Assembly (NCBI RefSeq): GCF_001678845.1
Contig: NZ_MAIQ01000007.1
Location: 1-64,000 of the forward strand
Reading direction: 5' to 3'
Origin: Christensenella intestinihominis
GTDB taxonomy: Bacteria > Bacillota > Clostridia > Christensenellales > Christensenellaceae
DNA: 64,000 nt
The notes beneath the pieces are model-generated. The model made no database searches. It was given only the letters and a program-made list of their open reading frames with translations, and was not told the DNA's origin. The translations under genes and the position numbers were made by a program. This document shows positions 45,248-53,215 of the stretch, piece by piece (the first letter of the stretch is position 1; each line of letters begins with the position of its first letter).

Positions 45248-46534
45248 ATGAATTTTCATTTATTGCATCCCGCAGACCAGATTTGCATGATGATGGAACG
45301 CATTTATGCGTTTGGTATGACGACGACTTCGGGCGGGAACCTTTCGATTAAGGATTCGGACGGCGATATCTGGATCACGCCCGGATCAATCGACAAGGGG
45401 ACGCTTACGCGCGAGGATATTATGCAGGTAAAGCCGGACGGTACGGTGATCGGCCCGCATAAGCCGTCGGTGGAGCTGCCGTTCCACAAAATGGTGTATG
45501 AGAAACGGCCGGACCTGAAGGCGGTGCTGCACGCGCATCCACCGGCGCTGGTGGCCTATTCCGCGCTTGATAAAAAGCCGCAGACGGAGATGATCGCAAG
45601 CGTGAATTATGTCTGCAACAATGTGCAGGCGGCGGGTTATGCGCTCCCGGGCTCCAAGAAGCTCGGCGACCTTATTGCGCAGAAATTCGAGGAAGGCTCG
45701 GATATCGTGATGATGGCGAGCCACGGCGTTGTCGTGGGTGCGCAAAACCTGTTTGACGCATTCATGAAATTTGAGACGCTGGACTATTGCGCGCGCATCG
45801 AGATCAACGCCGCGCCCCTTGGAAAGCCGCGTATCCTTACGCCGGAGGAGCTGAATATGTATTATATGCGGTCTTTTCCGCAGCTCGAGGATTATTACCC
45901 GGGGGAATACGGCTCGGCAGAACGGTATTACCGCTCGGCAATGTGCAAATTTATCCGCCGGGCCTATAACCAGCAGCTCTTCACCTCCACCCAGGGGACC
46001 TTTTCGCGCAGGCTGCCCGACGGTTCGTTTATCATTACGCCCTATAATAAGGACAGGATGTACCTCGAACCCGAGGATATCGTAAATATCCGCAATAGGC
46101 GTAAGGAGCAGGGCAAAAATCCTTCGCGGGCCGTGAAGATGCACCAGGCGATTTATGAAAAGCATCCGGATATCAATGCCGTTGCCATCGCCCATCCGCC
46201 CAATATTATGGCGTTTGCGGTCACGGGAGCGGAATTTGACGCGCGGCTGATCCCGGAAAGCTATATTATGCTCAAGCAGGTACAGCGCCTGCCGTATGGT
46301 TCCAACCTTCTCGAGCACAACCAGGTGGTCGATACGATTTCCATGAAAAACCCGGTGGAAATCATTGACAATGACTGCGTGGTGATCGCGGGTTCCGGGC
46401 TCCTCAATGTATTTGACCGGCTCGAGGTGTTGGAGTATTCCGCAAAGTCTGTACTCGCGGCCAGGCAGCTCGGCGAACCGGGCACCATCACGCCGGAAGA
46501 GGTTAAAGAGATCGAGGTGGCGTTTAAGCTGTAG
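45248..46534 (+). CDS. Tandem class II aldolase-like protein, second domain degenerate
   Basis: A 428-aa protein of two adducin/aldolase-type domains. The first (1-200) keeps the active site: E76 (PSVELPFH), H95 and H97 (LHAHPP) and H159 (ASHGVVV). The second (about 225-425) aligns with it but has A295 for the Glu, I314 for the first His and S393 for the third, keeping only H316. It cannot bind catalytic zinc normally and may be structural or regulatory. It follows fucO by 80 bases with aaaggag. A terminator closes this transcript before the shell genes. Confidence 0.88.
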   Translation: MNFHLLHPADQICMMMERIYAFGMTTTSGGNLSIKDSDGDIWITPGSIDKGTLTREDIMQVKPDGTVIGPHKPSVELPFHKMVYEKRPDLKAVLHAHPPALVAYSALDKKPQTEMIASVNYVCNNVQAAGYALPGSKKLGDLIAQKFEEGSDIVMMASHGVVVGAQNLFDAFMKFETLDYCARIEINAAPLGKPRILTPEELNMYYMRSFPQLEDYYPGEYGSAERYYRSAMCKFIRRAYNQQLFTSTQGTFSRRLPDGSFIITPYNKDRMYLEPEDIVNIRNRRKEQGKNPSRAVKMHQAIYEKHPDINAVAIAHPPNIMAFAVTGAEFDARLIPESYIMLKQVQRLPYGSNLLEHNQVVDTISMKNPVEIIDNDCVVIAGSGLLNVFDRLEVLEYSAKSVLAARQLGEPGTITPEEVKEIEVAFKL

Positions 46535-46554
46535 TTAGCTAGGATAACCGGATA

Positions 46555-46586
46555 AGGCCCGTTCCCTTTTGGGAGCGGGCCTTTTT
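46555..46586 (+). terminator. Rho-independent terminator
   Basis: Twelve-base stem aggcccgttccc / gggagcgggcct and a T run. Confidence 0.9.
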
Positions 46587-46733
46587 CTATATATTCCCGA
46601 CAATTAGTTAATATAATAACGTTGTTAAAAATAAAAATTTAATGAAAAATAATTAGAAATATCATAAAAACACCGTAATAATGGATATTATTATAACTTT
46701 TAGTGTTTGAATAAATATTTTATAAAAATAATA

Positions 46734-46762
46734 TTGACATAAATATAACTTAGTAGTAAGAT
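46734..46762 (+). promoter_or_regulatory. Promoter of the shell operon
   Basis: TTGACA (46734-46739) and TAAGAT (46757-46762) are 17 bases apart, in a very AT-rich 260-base spacer. Upstream, gttgttaaa at 46621-46629 resembles half of a Rex site, but the second half is missing. Confidence 0.75.
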
Positions 46763-46794
46763 ACAAGTATCAAATAAACAAGGGGGCCATTGAT

Positions 46795-47196
46795 ATGAAA
46801 GTAAACAAATCGGAACTCGACCAGCTGGTAAAAAGTGCGATTGGTTCGGGCTCGGTACGCAATGCGGATACTCCTAAATTTGCGGACGATTCTTCAATCG
46901 GAGAGGTTAAATCTTTGATTGGGAAGGTAACGCCGCCGCCGCTTAAGAAATTCAAGATCACGGTGGAGCGCGTAGAGGGCACGTGCGTTGCGCGCCATTC
47001 GGAAGGCGAGACCTTTTATATGGAAGGAGATAAAACGCCTGAAGGAATTTGCATTCCTGCCTTTTCCGGGCTGCTGCCTTATATCAATGCAATGATCTGC
47101 AATGCGGATTTCTGGTGGGAACCGGTCAAGGGAAAAATCCGGCTCGGCTGCCCGGACCCGGATAACCATGTTACGTTTTCCATCGAAGAGGTTTAA
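46795..47196 (+). CDS. TIGR04076-like protein with an encapsulation-peptide-like N-terminus
   Basis: First gene of the shell operon, 133 aa. The domain from about residue 50 shows the TIGR04076 pattern (FKITVERVEGTC, TPEGIC, CPDPDN); C64, H68, C86, C102 and C119 could bind a metal or act in redox. Residues 1-18 form a short amphipathic helix (KSELDQLVKSAI) joined by a Gly/Ser-rich linker, the usual look of peptides that steer enzymes into microcompartments. It may therefore be cargo. The reaction is unknown. The ribosome site is agggggcc, a little weak. Confidence 0.8.
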   Translation: MKVNKSELDQLVKSAIGSGSVRNADTPKFADDSSIGEVKSLIGKVTPPPLKKFKITVERVEGTCVARHSEGETFYMEGDKTPEGICIPAFSGLLPYINAMICNADFWWEPVKGKIRLGCPDPDNHVTFSIEEV

Positions 47197-47590
47197 TTAC
47201 AATCGGAACGAAAAGGCTGTCAAAGCCGGGACGCAGCAGCGGTTAATACAAGCGCCTGGATCGAGTGTCCCCCGACATACGATATGCGGTATCGGGCGGC
47301 AAGGCGCGAAGGAAAATCCGCATCGTCGGGCAGGTTCCATGTTTCAAAAATTCGTATCTTTACAAATTATTATACAAAAAGATTCGGTTGCAATTCAATA
47401 ACTTTTTAGCAGCGAAAACGAAACGGATTTTAAAACAATATATACAAAAAGCATGGGAAACTTACCCAATGCGGGCAGTACGGGACCCTGCCGCGCTGCA
47501 ATGAAGCTTATTGGGGATTACCGGCCATGAAACAGCGGGGACAAGCCGGGACTTTTGGCAGGACAGGAATCTTGAAGGAGTATGACGGGA
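47197..47590 (+). other. Unexplained 394-base gap before the shell genes
   Basis: No convincing gene. The first 150 bases are GC-rich with possible pairing (for example ccgacatac with gtatcgg), and the next 120 are AT-rich. It may be an untranslated leader, an RNA element or remains of a gene. I compared it with the c-di-GMP riboswitch because of gggacgcag, but the other conserved parts are missing. Confidence 0.4.
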
Positions 47591-48190
47591 ATGGGAAACG
47601 CTCTTGGATTGCTCGAAGTACGGGGGCTTGCATCGAGTATTACGGTAACGGATACAATGATGAAAGCGGCGGATACGCTGCTGATCGATGTAAAAAAGGA
47701 TATGGGCGGCGGCCTTGTGACGATCGTGGTGGAAGGAAATACAAGCGCGGTTTCGGCGGCGGTGCAGGCAGGAGCGGCCGCGGCGGAGCAAACAGGCGAA
47801 GTGATTGCGTATCGGATTATGGCGAATCCCGACTCGCAGACGCGCATGTATCTCGATAATTCCTACCGCGGGAAACAAATTACCTTTGGACGGGAAGCCT
47901 GCGGCATCATTGAGGTTTATGGCTTCGTATGTGCAATGACAGCCGCAGATGCGGCGGTAAAAGCGGCGGATGTGCGGCTGGTAGGCATGGAACGTACGAA
48001 GGGGGAAGAAGGCATAGGCCTGATCGTGGCCTTGAAATTGGCGGGAATTCCGGATGCGGTCAAAAGCGCGGTGGACGCCGGGCTTTTGGCGGCGCGTGAG
48101 GTTGGGGACGTGATTTCCTCAAACGTGAATGCGCTTCCGTCGGAGGGGATTTACCCAATGATCCAATACACCAACTTGAAGAGTGACTGA
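47591..48190 (+). CDS. Microcompartment shell protein, tandem BMC domains (BMC-T trimer)
   Basis: A 199-aa shell protein of two BMC folds (about 3-85 and 100-185), each starting with the typical pattern (ALGLLEVRGLASSI and ACGIIEVYGFVCAM). Three copies form a pseudo-hexagonal tile. The central-loop sequences are DMGGGLV and EEGIGLI, so no cysteine lines the pore. The ATG at 47591 has aaggag 10 bases upstream; the ATG at 47582 lies too close to it. Confidence 0.92.
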   Translation: MGNALGLLEVRGLASSITVTDTMMKAADTLLIDVKKDMGGGLVTIVVEGNTSAVSAAVQAGAAAAEQTGEVIAYRIMANPDSQTRMYLDNSYRGKQITFGREACGIIEVYGFVCAMTAADAAVKAADVRLVGMERTKGEEGIGLIVALKLAGIPDAVKSAVDAGLLAAREVGDVISSNVNALPSEGIYPMIQYTNLKSD

Positions 48191-48194
48191 GAAG

Positions 48195-48554
48195 ATGGCA
48201 AAGAAAAAAAGGACCACCAGCGTTGGAAGGGCAGGAACATCCGCCGCCGAACGGAAGAAGACGCCGGAGGCAAAGACGGGGGATGCGCTTGGAATTGTGG
48301 AATGCCGGGGGATTACGGCGGCAATTGAAGCGGCTGACAGCATGGTGAAAACGGCGGATGTTGAAGTGATCGGGACCCAAAAGATAGGAAACGCCCTGAT
48401 TTATACAGTTGTTACGGGGAAAGTGGACGCGGTCCGGGAGGCGGTAAAAGCCGGAGGCGAAACGGCGCGGAGACTGGGCGAGCTTTATGCGGCGCACGTG
48501 ATGCCGCGGCCGGAGGATGTGGTATTCGAGATCGTAAAAATTATTTCAGGATAA
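48195..48554 (+). CDS. Microcompartment hexameric shell protein (BMC-H) with basic N-terminal extension
   Basis: A 119-aa single BMC-domain protein. The BMC fold covers about 30-118 ([20 protein letters not shown]). It differs from the next two shell proteins in two ways: a Lys/Arg-rich N-terminal extension of about 28 residues and a pore loop KIGNALIY instead of KIGSGY. The extension could bind cargo, nucleic acid or the membrane. It starts just after the preceding shell gene; GTG 48183 in the same frame would overlap it. Confidence 0.88.
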   Translation: MAKKKRTTSVGRAGTSAAERKKTPEAKTGDALGIVECRGITAAIEAADSMVKTADVEVIGTQKIGNALIYTVVTGKVDAVREAVKAGGETARRLGELYAAHVMPRPEDVVFEIVKIISG

Positions 48555-48571
48555 GAAAGGAGAGCGAAAAA

Positions 48572-48880
48572 ATGGCGAAGGAAGCGTTGGGTATGGTAGA
48601 AACGCGGGGGCTTACGGCGTTGGTCGAGGTCGCGGACGCGATGGTGAAAGCGGCGAATGTGAAGCTTGCGGGAATGGAAAAAATCGGTTCGGGCTATGTG
48701 ACCGTAATGGTAACGGGCGATGTAGGCGCGGTAAAGGCGGCTGTAGAAGCAGGCTCGGCAGCGGTAAACGGCCTCGGCGAACTTGTTGCCGCGCATATTA
48801 TTCCCAGTCCGCATGCGGATGTGGAAAAAATATTGCCCGGGAGCCAGGCGGCAGAAATTAAAGTGGAAGAAATCGGATAA
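48572..48880 (+). CDS. Microcompartment hexameric shell protein (BMC-H)
   Basis: A PduA-like 102-aa hexamer subunit beginning [20 protein letters not shown]. The pore loop reads KIGSGYVT; PduA has GSGL there. A short C-terminal tail ([12 protein letters not shown]) extends beyond the domain. aaaggagag precedes the ATG. It is closely related to the following gene and is probably one of the main facet components. Confidence 0.95.
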   Translation: MAKEALGMVETRGLTALVEVADAMVKAANVKLAGMEKIGSGYVTVMVTGDVGAVKAAVEAGSAAVNGLGELVAAHIIPSPHADVEKILPGSQAAEIKVEEIG

Positions 48881-48898
48881 AAAACGGAGGAAAAAATC

Positions 48899-49177
48899 AT
48901 GACGAAAGAAGCACTGGGAATCATTGAAACCAGAGGGCTTACGGCGCTGATCGAGGCGGCGGACGCGATGGTGAAAGCGGCAAATGTAGAGCTTATCGGC
49001 GTGGACAAAATTGGTTCGGGCTACGTATCGGTGATGGTACGCGGCGACGTCGGGGCGGTAAAGGCGGCTACGGAAGCAGGCGCAGGAGCGGTCGGGACAC
49101 TTGGCGAGCTTGTAGCTGTGCATGTAATTCCGCGTCCGCACGGCGATGTGGAAAAAATACTCCCCGTAATCAAATAA
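48899..49177 (+). CDS. Microcompartment hexameric shell protein (BMC-H)
   Basis: A 92-aa canonical hexamer subunit ([20 protein letters not shown]) about 80 percent similar by eye to the preceding one, with the same KIGSGYVS pore loop but no tail. The pair looks like a recent duplication and may form mixed or specialised facets. acggagg precedes the ATG. Confidence 0.96.
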   Translation: MTKEALGIIETRGLTALIEAADAMVKAANVELIGVDKIGSGYVSVMVRGDVGAVKAATEAGAGAVGTLGELVAVHVIPRPHGDVEKILPVIK

Positions 49178-49197
49178 GTTAGAAGGGAAGTGCCGTT

Positions 49198-49476
49198 ATG
49201 CAGCTTGGCAAGGTTGTCCAATATGTCGTGGCGACGAAGAAAAATGAAAAGCTGACGGGCTGCAAGCTGCTGGTCGTGCAGATGATTGAAAACGGGCAGC
49301 TTACCGGGCGTTATGCTGTGGCGATCGACAGCGTGGGAGCGGGGGAAGGCGAGGTCGTGCTCGTGGCGTTCGGGAGCGCGGCCCGCATCGGAACCGGCCG
49401 GGAAAGCGCGCCGGTAGACGCGGCCATCGTGGGCATTATTGACGAACCGGAATCCGTGCTTGGGGACGCGACATGA
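49198..49476 (+). CDS. Microcompartment pentameric vertex protein (BMC-P, EutN/CcmL family)
   Basis: A 92-aa pentamer subunit that closes the corners of the shell. The pattern MQLGKVVQYVVATKKNEKLTGCKLLVV and the end AAIVGIIDEPES are typical of the EutN/CcmL family. Only one vertex gene occurs in the locus. Its stop overlaps the next start by 4 bases. Confidence 0.95.
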   Translation: MQLGKVVQYVVATKKNEKLTGCKLLVVQMIENGQLTGRYAVAIDSVGAGEGEVVLVAFGSAARIGTGRESAPVDAAIVGIIDEPESVLGDAT

Positions 49477-50027
49477 AAAATTTGGGGGTTGCGGTCGGGA
49501 TTGCCGAATTCCAAAGCATTGCCGAAGGAATCGCGGGCCTCGACCATGCAGTGAAAAATAACGATATTCGCCTGCTGCGTGCGGGGATGATATGCCCGGG
49601 GGGTTACCTGCTGGTTTTTGGCGGAAGGTATGCGGAGGTTTATGGCGCGGTCCATATGCTGCGCGCAAAGCATCTTCCGGTATTGAGGGACTCGGTGGTG
49701 ATCGGAAACCTGAGCAACGGAATCCTGGAACGCCGGCCGGAAGGGGCGAACACCGATGCGCTGGGCATAATCGAGACGCCGGACGCGGCAAGCGCAGTCT
49801 ATGCCGCGGATGAGGCGGTAAAGACATCCGGCGTATGGATACGGGAATTGCGGCTGGCGAATGGAATCGGCGGCAAAGGGATCGTAATCCTTTGCGGCGG
49901 TATTGCGGAAGCCGCCGCCGCGGTGGAAAAAGCCTCCCTGCTGTGCAGGGCGCGGAATAAGTTTATAGCAGGCACGGTTGTGACAAATCCGCATGAGCAG
50001 ACATGTAAAACATTATTTGGGACTTAA
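49473..50027 (+). CDS. PduT-like tandem-BMC shell protein with Fe-S pore cysteine
   Basis: A 184-aa protein, the same length as PduT of the propanediol microcompartment. The first-domain pore loop ICPGGYLLVFGG (C41) corresponds to ICPGKFLLMLGGD of PduT, where the cysteine from three subunits holds a 4Fe-4S cluster in the central pore. The second domain also matches (NGIGGKGIVI). It should pass electrons across the shell or deliver Fe-S clusters. Coupled to the vertex gene by ATGA. Confidence 0.92.
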   Translation: MKNLGVAVGIAEFQSIAEGIAGLDHAVKNNDIRLLRAGMICPGGYLLVFGGRYAEVYGAVHMLRAKHLPVLRDSVVIGNLSNGILERRPEGANTDALGIIETPDAASAVYAADEAVKTSGVWIRELRLANGIGGKGIVILCGGIAEAAAAVEKASLLCRARNKFIAGTVVTNPHEQTCKTLFGT

Positions 50028-50045
50028 TATTCTGGAGGTAAGGTT

Positions 50046-50660
50046 ATGTGCAATTTTGGCAATGATTATATGAGGTGCAAAATCATCAATACAGGACGGC
50101 TGATGTTCGACAGGCAGCTCACCGACGCGGGCGGCGGGAATATCAGCGTGCGGCATAACGGACTGATTTATGTCACGCCGATGATGGCGGGAGAGAAATT
50201 ACGGTGGCAGCTCCAGCCGGATGATTTGATTGCGCTCGACGAAAATACATTGGAGGTTGTGGAGAACGACCCGACCATGATGACGCGCGAAAGCATGATG
50301 CATCTTGGCATTTACGAAGCGATTCCCGAGGTCGGCGCGGTGCTGCATGCCCATCCGAGGTATTGCCTTGTTTACGCGGCGGCGAAAAAAAGACTGGACG
50401 TCTACACGGAAAATTTTGAATATTTTGCGGGCGGCCCGATGGAATGCGTCAAAGAGGTTGCGGGTACGTCTCCTGAACTCGCAAAAGAGGTGATCGCGCA
50501 CTTTTACAACCGGCGCAGTGAAATCCCGGAACGGGCGGTTGGCGCGCTGATTCCTAATCACGGTATCGTGATTGCGGCAAAGGACCTCGACGAGGCGTTT
50601 ACGCTTCTTGACAACGCGGAGGTCAATGCGATGGTCGGTTTATTCCAAAAGCTTTTGTAA
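50046..50660 (+). CDS. Class II aldolase (fuculose/rhamnulose-1-phosphate aldolase type)
   Basis: A 204-aa single-domain aldolase, close in size to FucA. It has the catalytic base E82 (TRESMMH) and zinc ligands H101, H103 (LHAHPR) and H172 (PNHGIV). It lies between shell genes and rhamnulokinase, so its probable reaction is cleavage of a 6-deoxyketose-1-phosphate to DHAP and lactaldehyde. It has no N- or C-terminal targeting peptide that I can see. tggagg precedes the ATG. It is the third aldolase-type gene in the locus. Confidence 0.9.
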   Translation: MCNFGNDYMRCKIINTGRLMFDRQLTDAGGGNISVRHNGLIYVTPMMAGEKLRWQLQPDDLIALDENTLEVVENDPTMMTRESMMHLGIYEAIPEVGAVLHAHPRYCLVYAAAKKRLDVYTENFEYFAGGPMECVKEVAGTSPELAKEVIAHFYNRRSEIPERAVGALIPNHGIVIAAKDLDEAFTLLDNAEVNAMVGLFQKLL

Positions 50661-50665
50661 AAGCG

Positions 50666-52057
50666 ATGGCAGCGGCAAAAAAAGTGCTGGCGCTTGATTA
50701 CGGCGCCGGCAGTATGCGGAGCATAGAAGGGAATTTTGACGGCGGCCGGCTTGAATGCCGGGAGCTGCTGCGCCGTGGGAACGAGTTGGTGCACGTGAAG
50801 GGGAACCTTTTCTGGGATATCGGGACGATGCACCGGTTCGCGGTGGAATCGATCGGATGTGCGGAAAACATAGATTCGGTGGGAATCGACACATGGGGCG
50901 CGGATTTCGGAATGCTGGACGGGAACGGGAGGCTCCTGTTCCTGCCGCGGACCTACCGCGACCCGCAGGTCCAGGAATTTGCGGAAGAAGTATTTTCCAC
51001 CATTTCAGAGTATGAGCTTTTTGAAAGCAACGGCACCATAATAGAAGATATCTGTCCGCTTGTGCACCTGTGCTATTGGAAAAAATATGCGCCGGACTGG
51101 TTCAATAAGACGCGGACGATCCAGCTGATGGCCAACCTGATCTGTTATCTGCTTACCGGGGAGGCGACCTTTGACAATACCTTAGCCAGCCCGTCCGGAA
51201 TGTACAGCCTTGCGCGGGACGATTGGAACATGGAGATCATGGAGCGGCTCGGGCTTCCCGACATATTGCCGCAGACAGCGGAGCGAAACGATATCCTGGG
51301 AATGACGGGGGTCCCCGAGGGGGGCGGGAAAATTCCGGTGATGCGAATTTGCGGGCACGATACATCTTCGGCCCTTATGGCGGTGCCCGCCTGCCATGCA
51401 GGGAAGGCCCTCTACGTGAGCACGGGGAGCTGGGTTATGACCGGCTGCTTCCTGCAAGAGCCTGTGATTACCCGGGAGGCTTTTGAAGCGGGGCTCAGCA
51501 ATGAGAACGGCTTTGACGGGGAGATCAATTTCCTGAGGTATTCCAATGGACTGTTTATTGTGCAGGAGTGTGCGCGGGAATGGAAAACGGAAGGCTGGGA
51601 AATGGATTACGGGTTCCTGGAACGGGGAGCAAAGGAAGCCCGTTACGGGGGATATATCGATCCGGACAGCCCGGAATTTACCAGGCCCGGCGGAATGCAG
51701 GAAAAAATCCTGGCATATATGGAACGCACGGGGCAGCCGAAGCCTGACGGAAGGGCGCAAATCTATGCGGCAATATTGAACGGGATTGCAAATACCGCAG
51801 CGAGGACGGTAAAAGATATTGTCCGCATCCTTAACGACAGGGAATTCGATTGTATTTACGTACTGGGCGGCGGCGCGAACAGCGCCTACCTTTGCAATGA
51901 GATAAAAAGAAAAACAGGACTCAGACTGTACGCGGGTCCCGTGGAAGCGACGGCGATCGGCAACATTTGCACCCAATTGATCCGGCAAAAAGAACTTTTG
52001 AACAGGTCGGAAGCGGCAAGCCTGCTGCGTGGTTCGACAAAAATTCTTGAATTTTAA
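50666..52057 (+). CDS. rhaB: Rhamnulokinase-like FGGY sugar kinase
   Basis: Phosphorylates a ketose at C1. The 463-aa protein starts with the phosphate-binding motif LALDYGAGSMRSIEG and contains IDTWGADFGMLD and VLGGGANSAYLCNEIKRKTG, the pattern of RhaB rather than fuculokinase. Length is normal. It begins 6 bases after the aldolase stop, without a clear own ribosome site, so translation is probably coupled. L-fuculose is a possible alternative substrate. Confidence 0.9.
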   Translation: MAAAKKVLALDYGAGSMRSIEGNFDGGRLECRELLRRGNELVHVKGNLFWDIGTMHRFAVESIGCAENIDSVGIDTWGADFGMLDGNGRLLFLPRTYRDPQVQEFAEEVFSTISEYELFESNGTIIEDICPLVHLCYWKKYAPDWFNKTRTIQLMANLICYLLTGEATFDNTLASPSGMYSLARDDWNMEIMERLGLPDILPQTAERNDILGMTGVPEGGGKIPVMRICGHDTSSALMAVPACHAGKALYVSTGSWVMTGCFLQEPVITREAFEAGLSNENGFDGEINFLRYSNGLFIVQECAREWKTEGWEMDYGFLERGAKEARYGGYIDPDSPEFTRPGGMQEKILAYMERTGQPKPDGRAQIYAAILNGIANTAARTVKDIVRILNDREFDCIYVLGGGANSAYLCNEIKRKTGLRLYAGPVEATAIGNICTQLIRQKELLNRSEAASLLRGSTKILEF

Positions 52058-52119
52058 AACTTCATATAAGGAAAGACCTGATTACAATTCTACAATCAAA
52101 TAACAAGGAGGAAAATTTG

Positions 52120-53160
52120 ATGAGGAAAATGAAGCGGTTTGCGTTTGTTGTAGTTGTGGTTATGCTGGCGGGTATGCTGTTTGCGTGCGCGCCTGCGGGG
52201 ACTCAGGACAGCGGGGCTCCTGAAGAATCCGCCAAGGAAAGTATTGCCGCGGTAGAGGACACCAACGGCGATGGAAAAATTAAAATTGGCGTCCCGGTTT
52301 TCAACCTTGGGCACACGTACTGGGTATCCTGGGTTGATGAGATTGAAAAGCTGGCCGAGGAAAAGGGCTTCGAGGTAATCTCCGCGGATAGTAAATTCGA
52401 CGCCGCAAAACAGGTGAACCTCATGGAGGACATGATCGCCCAGGGCTGCGACGCGATTATCCTTTGCCCGGTGGACCCGGGTGGAGTGGGCGTTGTTATT
52501 AAGGAAGCGGAAAACGCGGGCGTACGCGTGATTTTAAGCGACCTTGACGTTGTTGACGGGGACGGAAACCACGTTGCCTCCGGACTTGTTGGAATTGAAA
52601 CCTATGAAACGGGCAAGCTGGAAGGAAAATGGGCGGCAGATTACGCGAAAGAACATTTTGATGGAAAAGCAAACGTCGCCGTACTCTCCTATCCGGCGGA
52701 ACAGCCGTGCCTCGATGCGGAAAACGGCTTCCTGGAAGGACTGAAGGGCGAGCTTGGGGAAGAAAATGTGAAGGCGGTAATCATGAACGGCCAGGCGGAA
52801 ACGGAAAAGGGCATGACCGTCACGGAAAACATCCTGTCCGCAAACGATGATATTAATATGCTGTGGGGCGCGAATGTCGAGTGCACCCTTGGCGGAGTGG
52901 CGGCGATGGAGTCGCGCGGGATGACGCAGGACGACGCGGTGGCGTGCGCGTTTTATACCAACCCGGACGTTATGGAATTAATCCAGGCGGACGGATCGAT
53001 GTTTAAGGTCACCATGCATCTGCCGCCGCGCGTGATGGCGGATACTGCCGTTGATATGGCGCTCAAAGCGGTCAATGGGGAAGAGTTTGAATATGAGATC
53101 AAGGTGCCGTTCGAGCTGTGTGACAAGACGACGGTAGAAGAGTTGATGAAAGAAGAATAG
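52120..53160 (+). CDS. Sugar ABC transporter substrate-binding lipoprotein
   Basis: A 346-aa precursor with lipobox LFAC (C23) and a ribose-binding-type domain. The mature protein includes IKIGVPVFNLGHTYW and the DLDVVDGDGNHVASGL loop. It is distinct from the binding protein at 16 kb. Strong aaggagg precedes ATG 52120 (TTG 52117 is also in frame). Its neighbours point to a 6-deoxyhexose such as rhamnose or fucose, or the corresponding ketose, as ligand. Confidence 0.92.
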   Translation: MRKMKRFAFVVVVVMLAGMLFACAPAGTQDSGAPEESAKESIAAVEDTNGDGKIKIGVPVFNLGHTYWVSWVDEIEKLAEEKGFEVISADSKFDAAKQVNLMEDMIAQGCDAIILCPVDPGGVGVVIKEAENAGVRVILSDLDVVDGDGNHVASGLVGIETYETGKLEGKWAADYAKEHFDGKANVAVLSYPAEQPCLDAENGFLEGLKGELGEENVKAVIMNGQAETEKGMTVTENILSANDDINMLWGANVECTLGGVAAMESRGMTQDDAVACAFYTNPDVMELIQADGSMFKVTMHLPPRVMADTAVDMALKAVNGEEFEYEIKVPFELCDKTTVEELMKEE

Positions 53161-53170
53161 TCTTGAATAT

Positions 53171-53196
53171 TGCGGGAGGCCTGCGGGCCTCCCGCA
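53171..53196 (+). repeat. Strong hairpin between binding-protein and ATPase genes
   Basis: Arms tgcgggaggc and gcctcccgca pair perfectly. There is no T run after it. It occupies the same place as the hairpin at 17141-17174 in the other sugar transporter operon. Confidence 0.8.
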
Positions 53197-53215
53197 GCCA
53201 AAAGGAGATAAGCAT

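Noticed and set aside
44202-46318. Long minus-strand frames opposite fucO and the tandem aldolase
   Set aside because: The plus-strand genes have intact active-site motifs; the antisense frames have none.
46615-46645. Rex operator upstream of the shell operon
   Set aside because: Only one TTGTTAA half is present; the second half-site of the inverted repeat is missing.
47215-47300. c-di-GMP (GEMM) riboswitch suggested by gggacgcag
   Set aside because: The other conserved segments and the tetraloop-receptor arrangement are not present.
47527-47859. 110-codon open frame across the first shell gene
   Set aside because: Gly/Arg-rich out-of-frame reading of the BMC-T gene.
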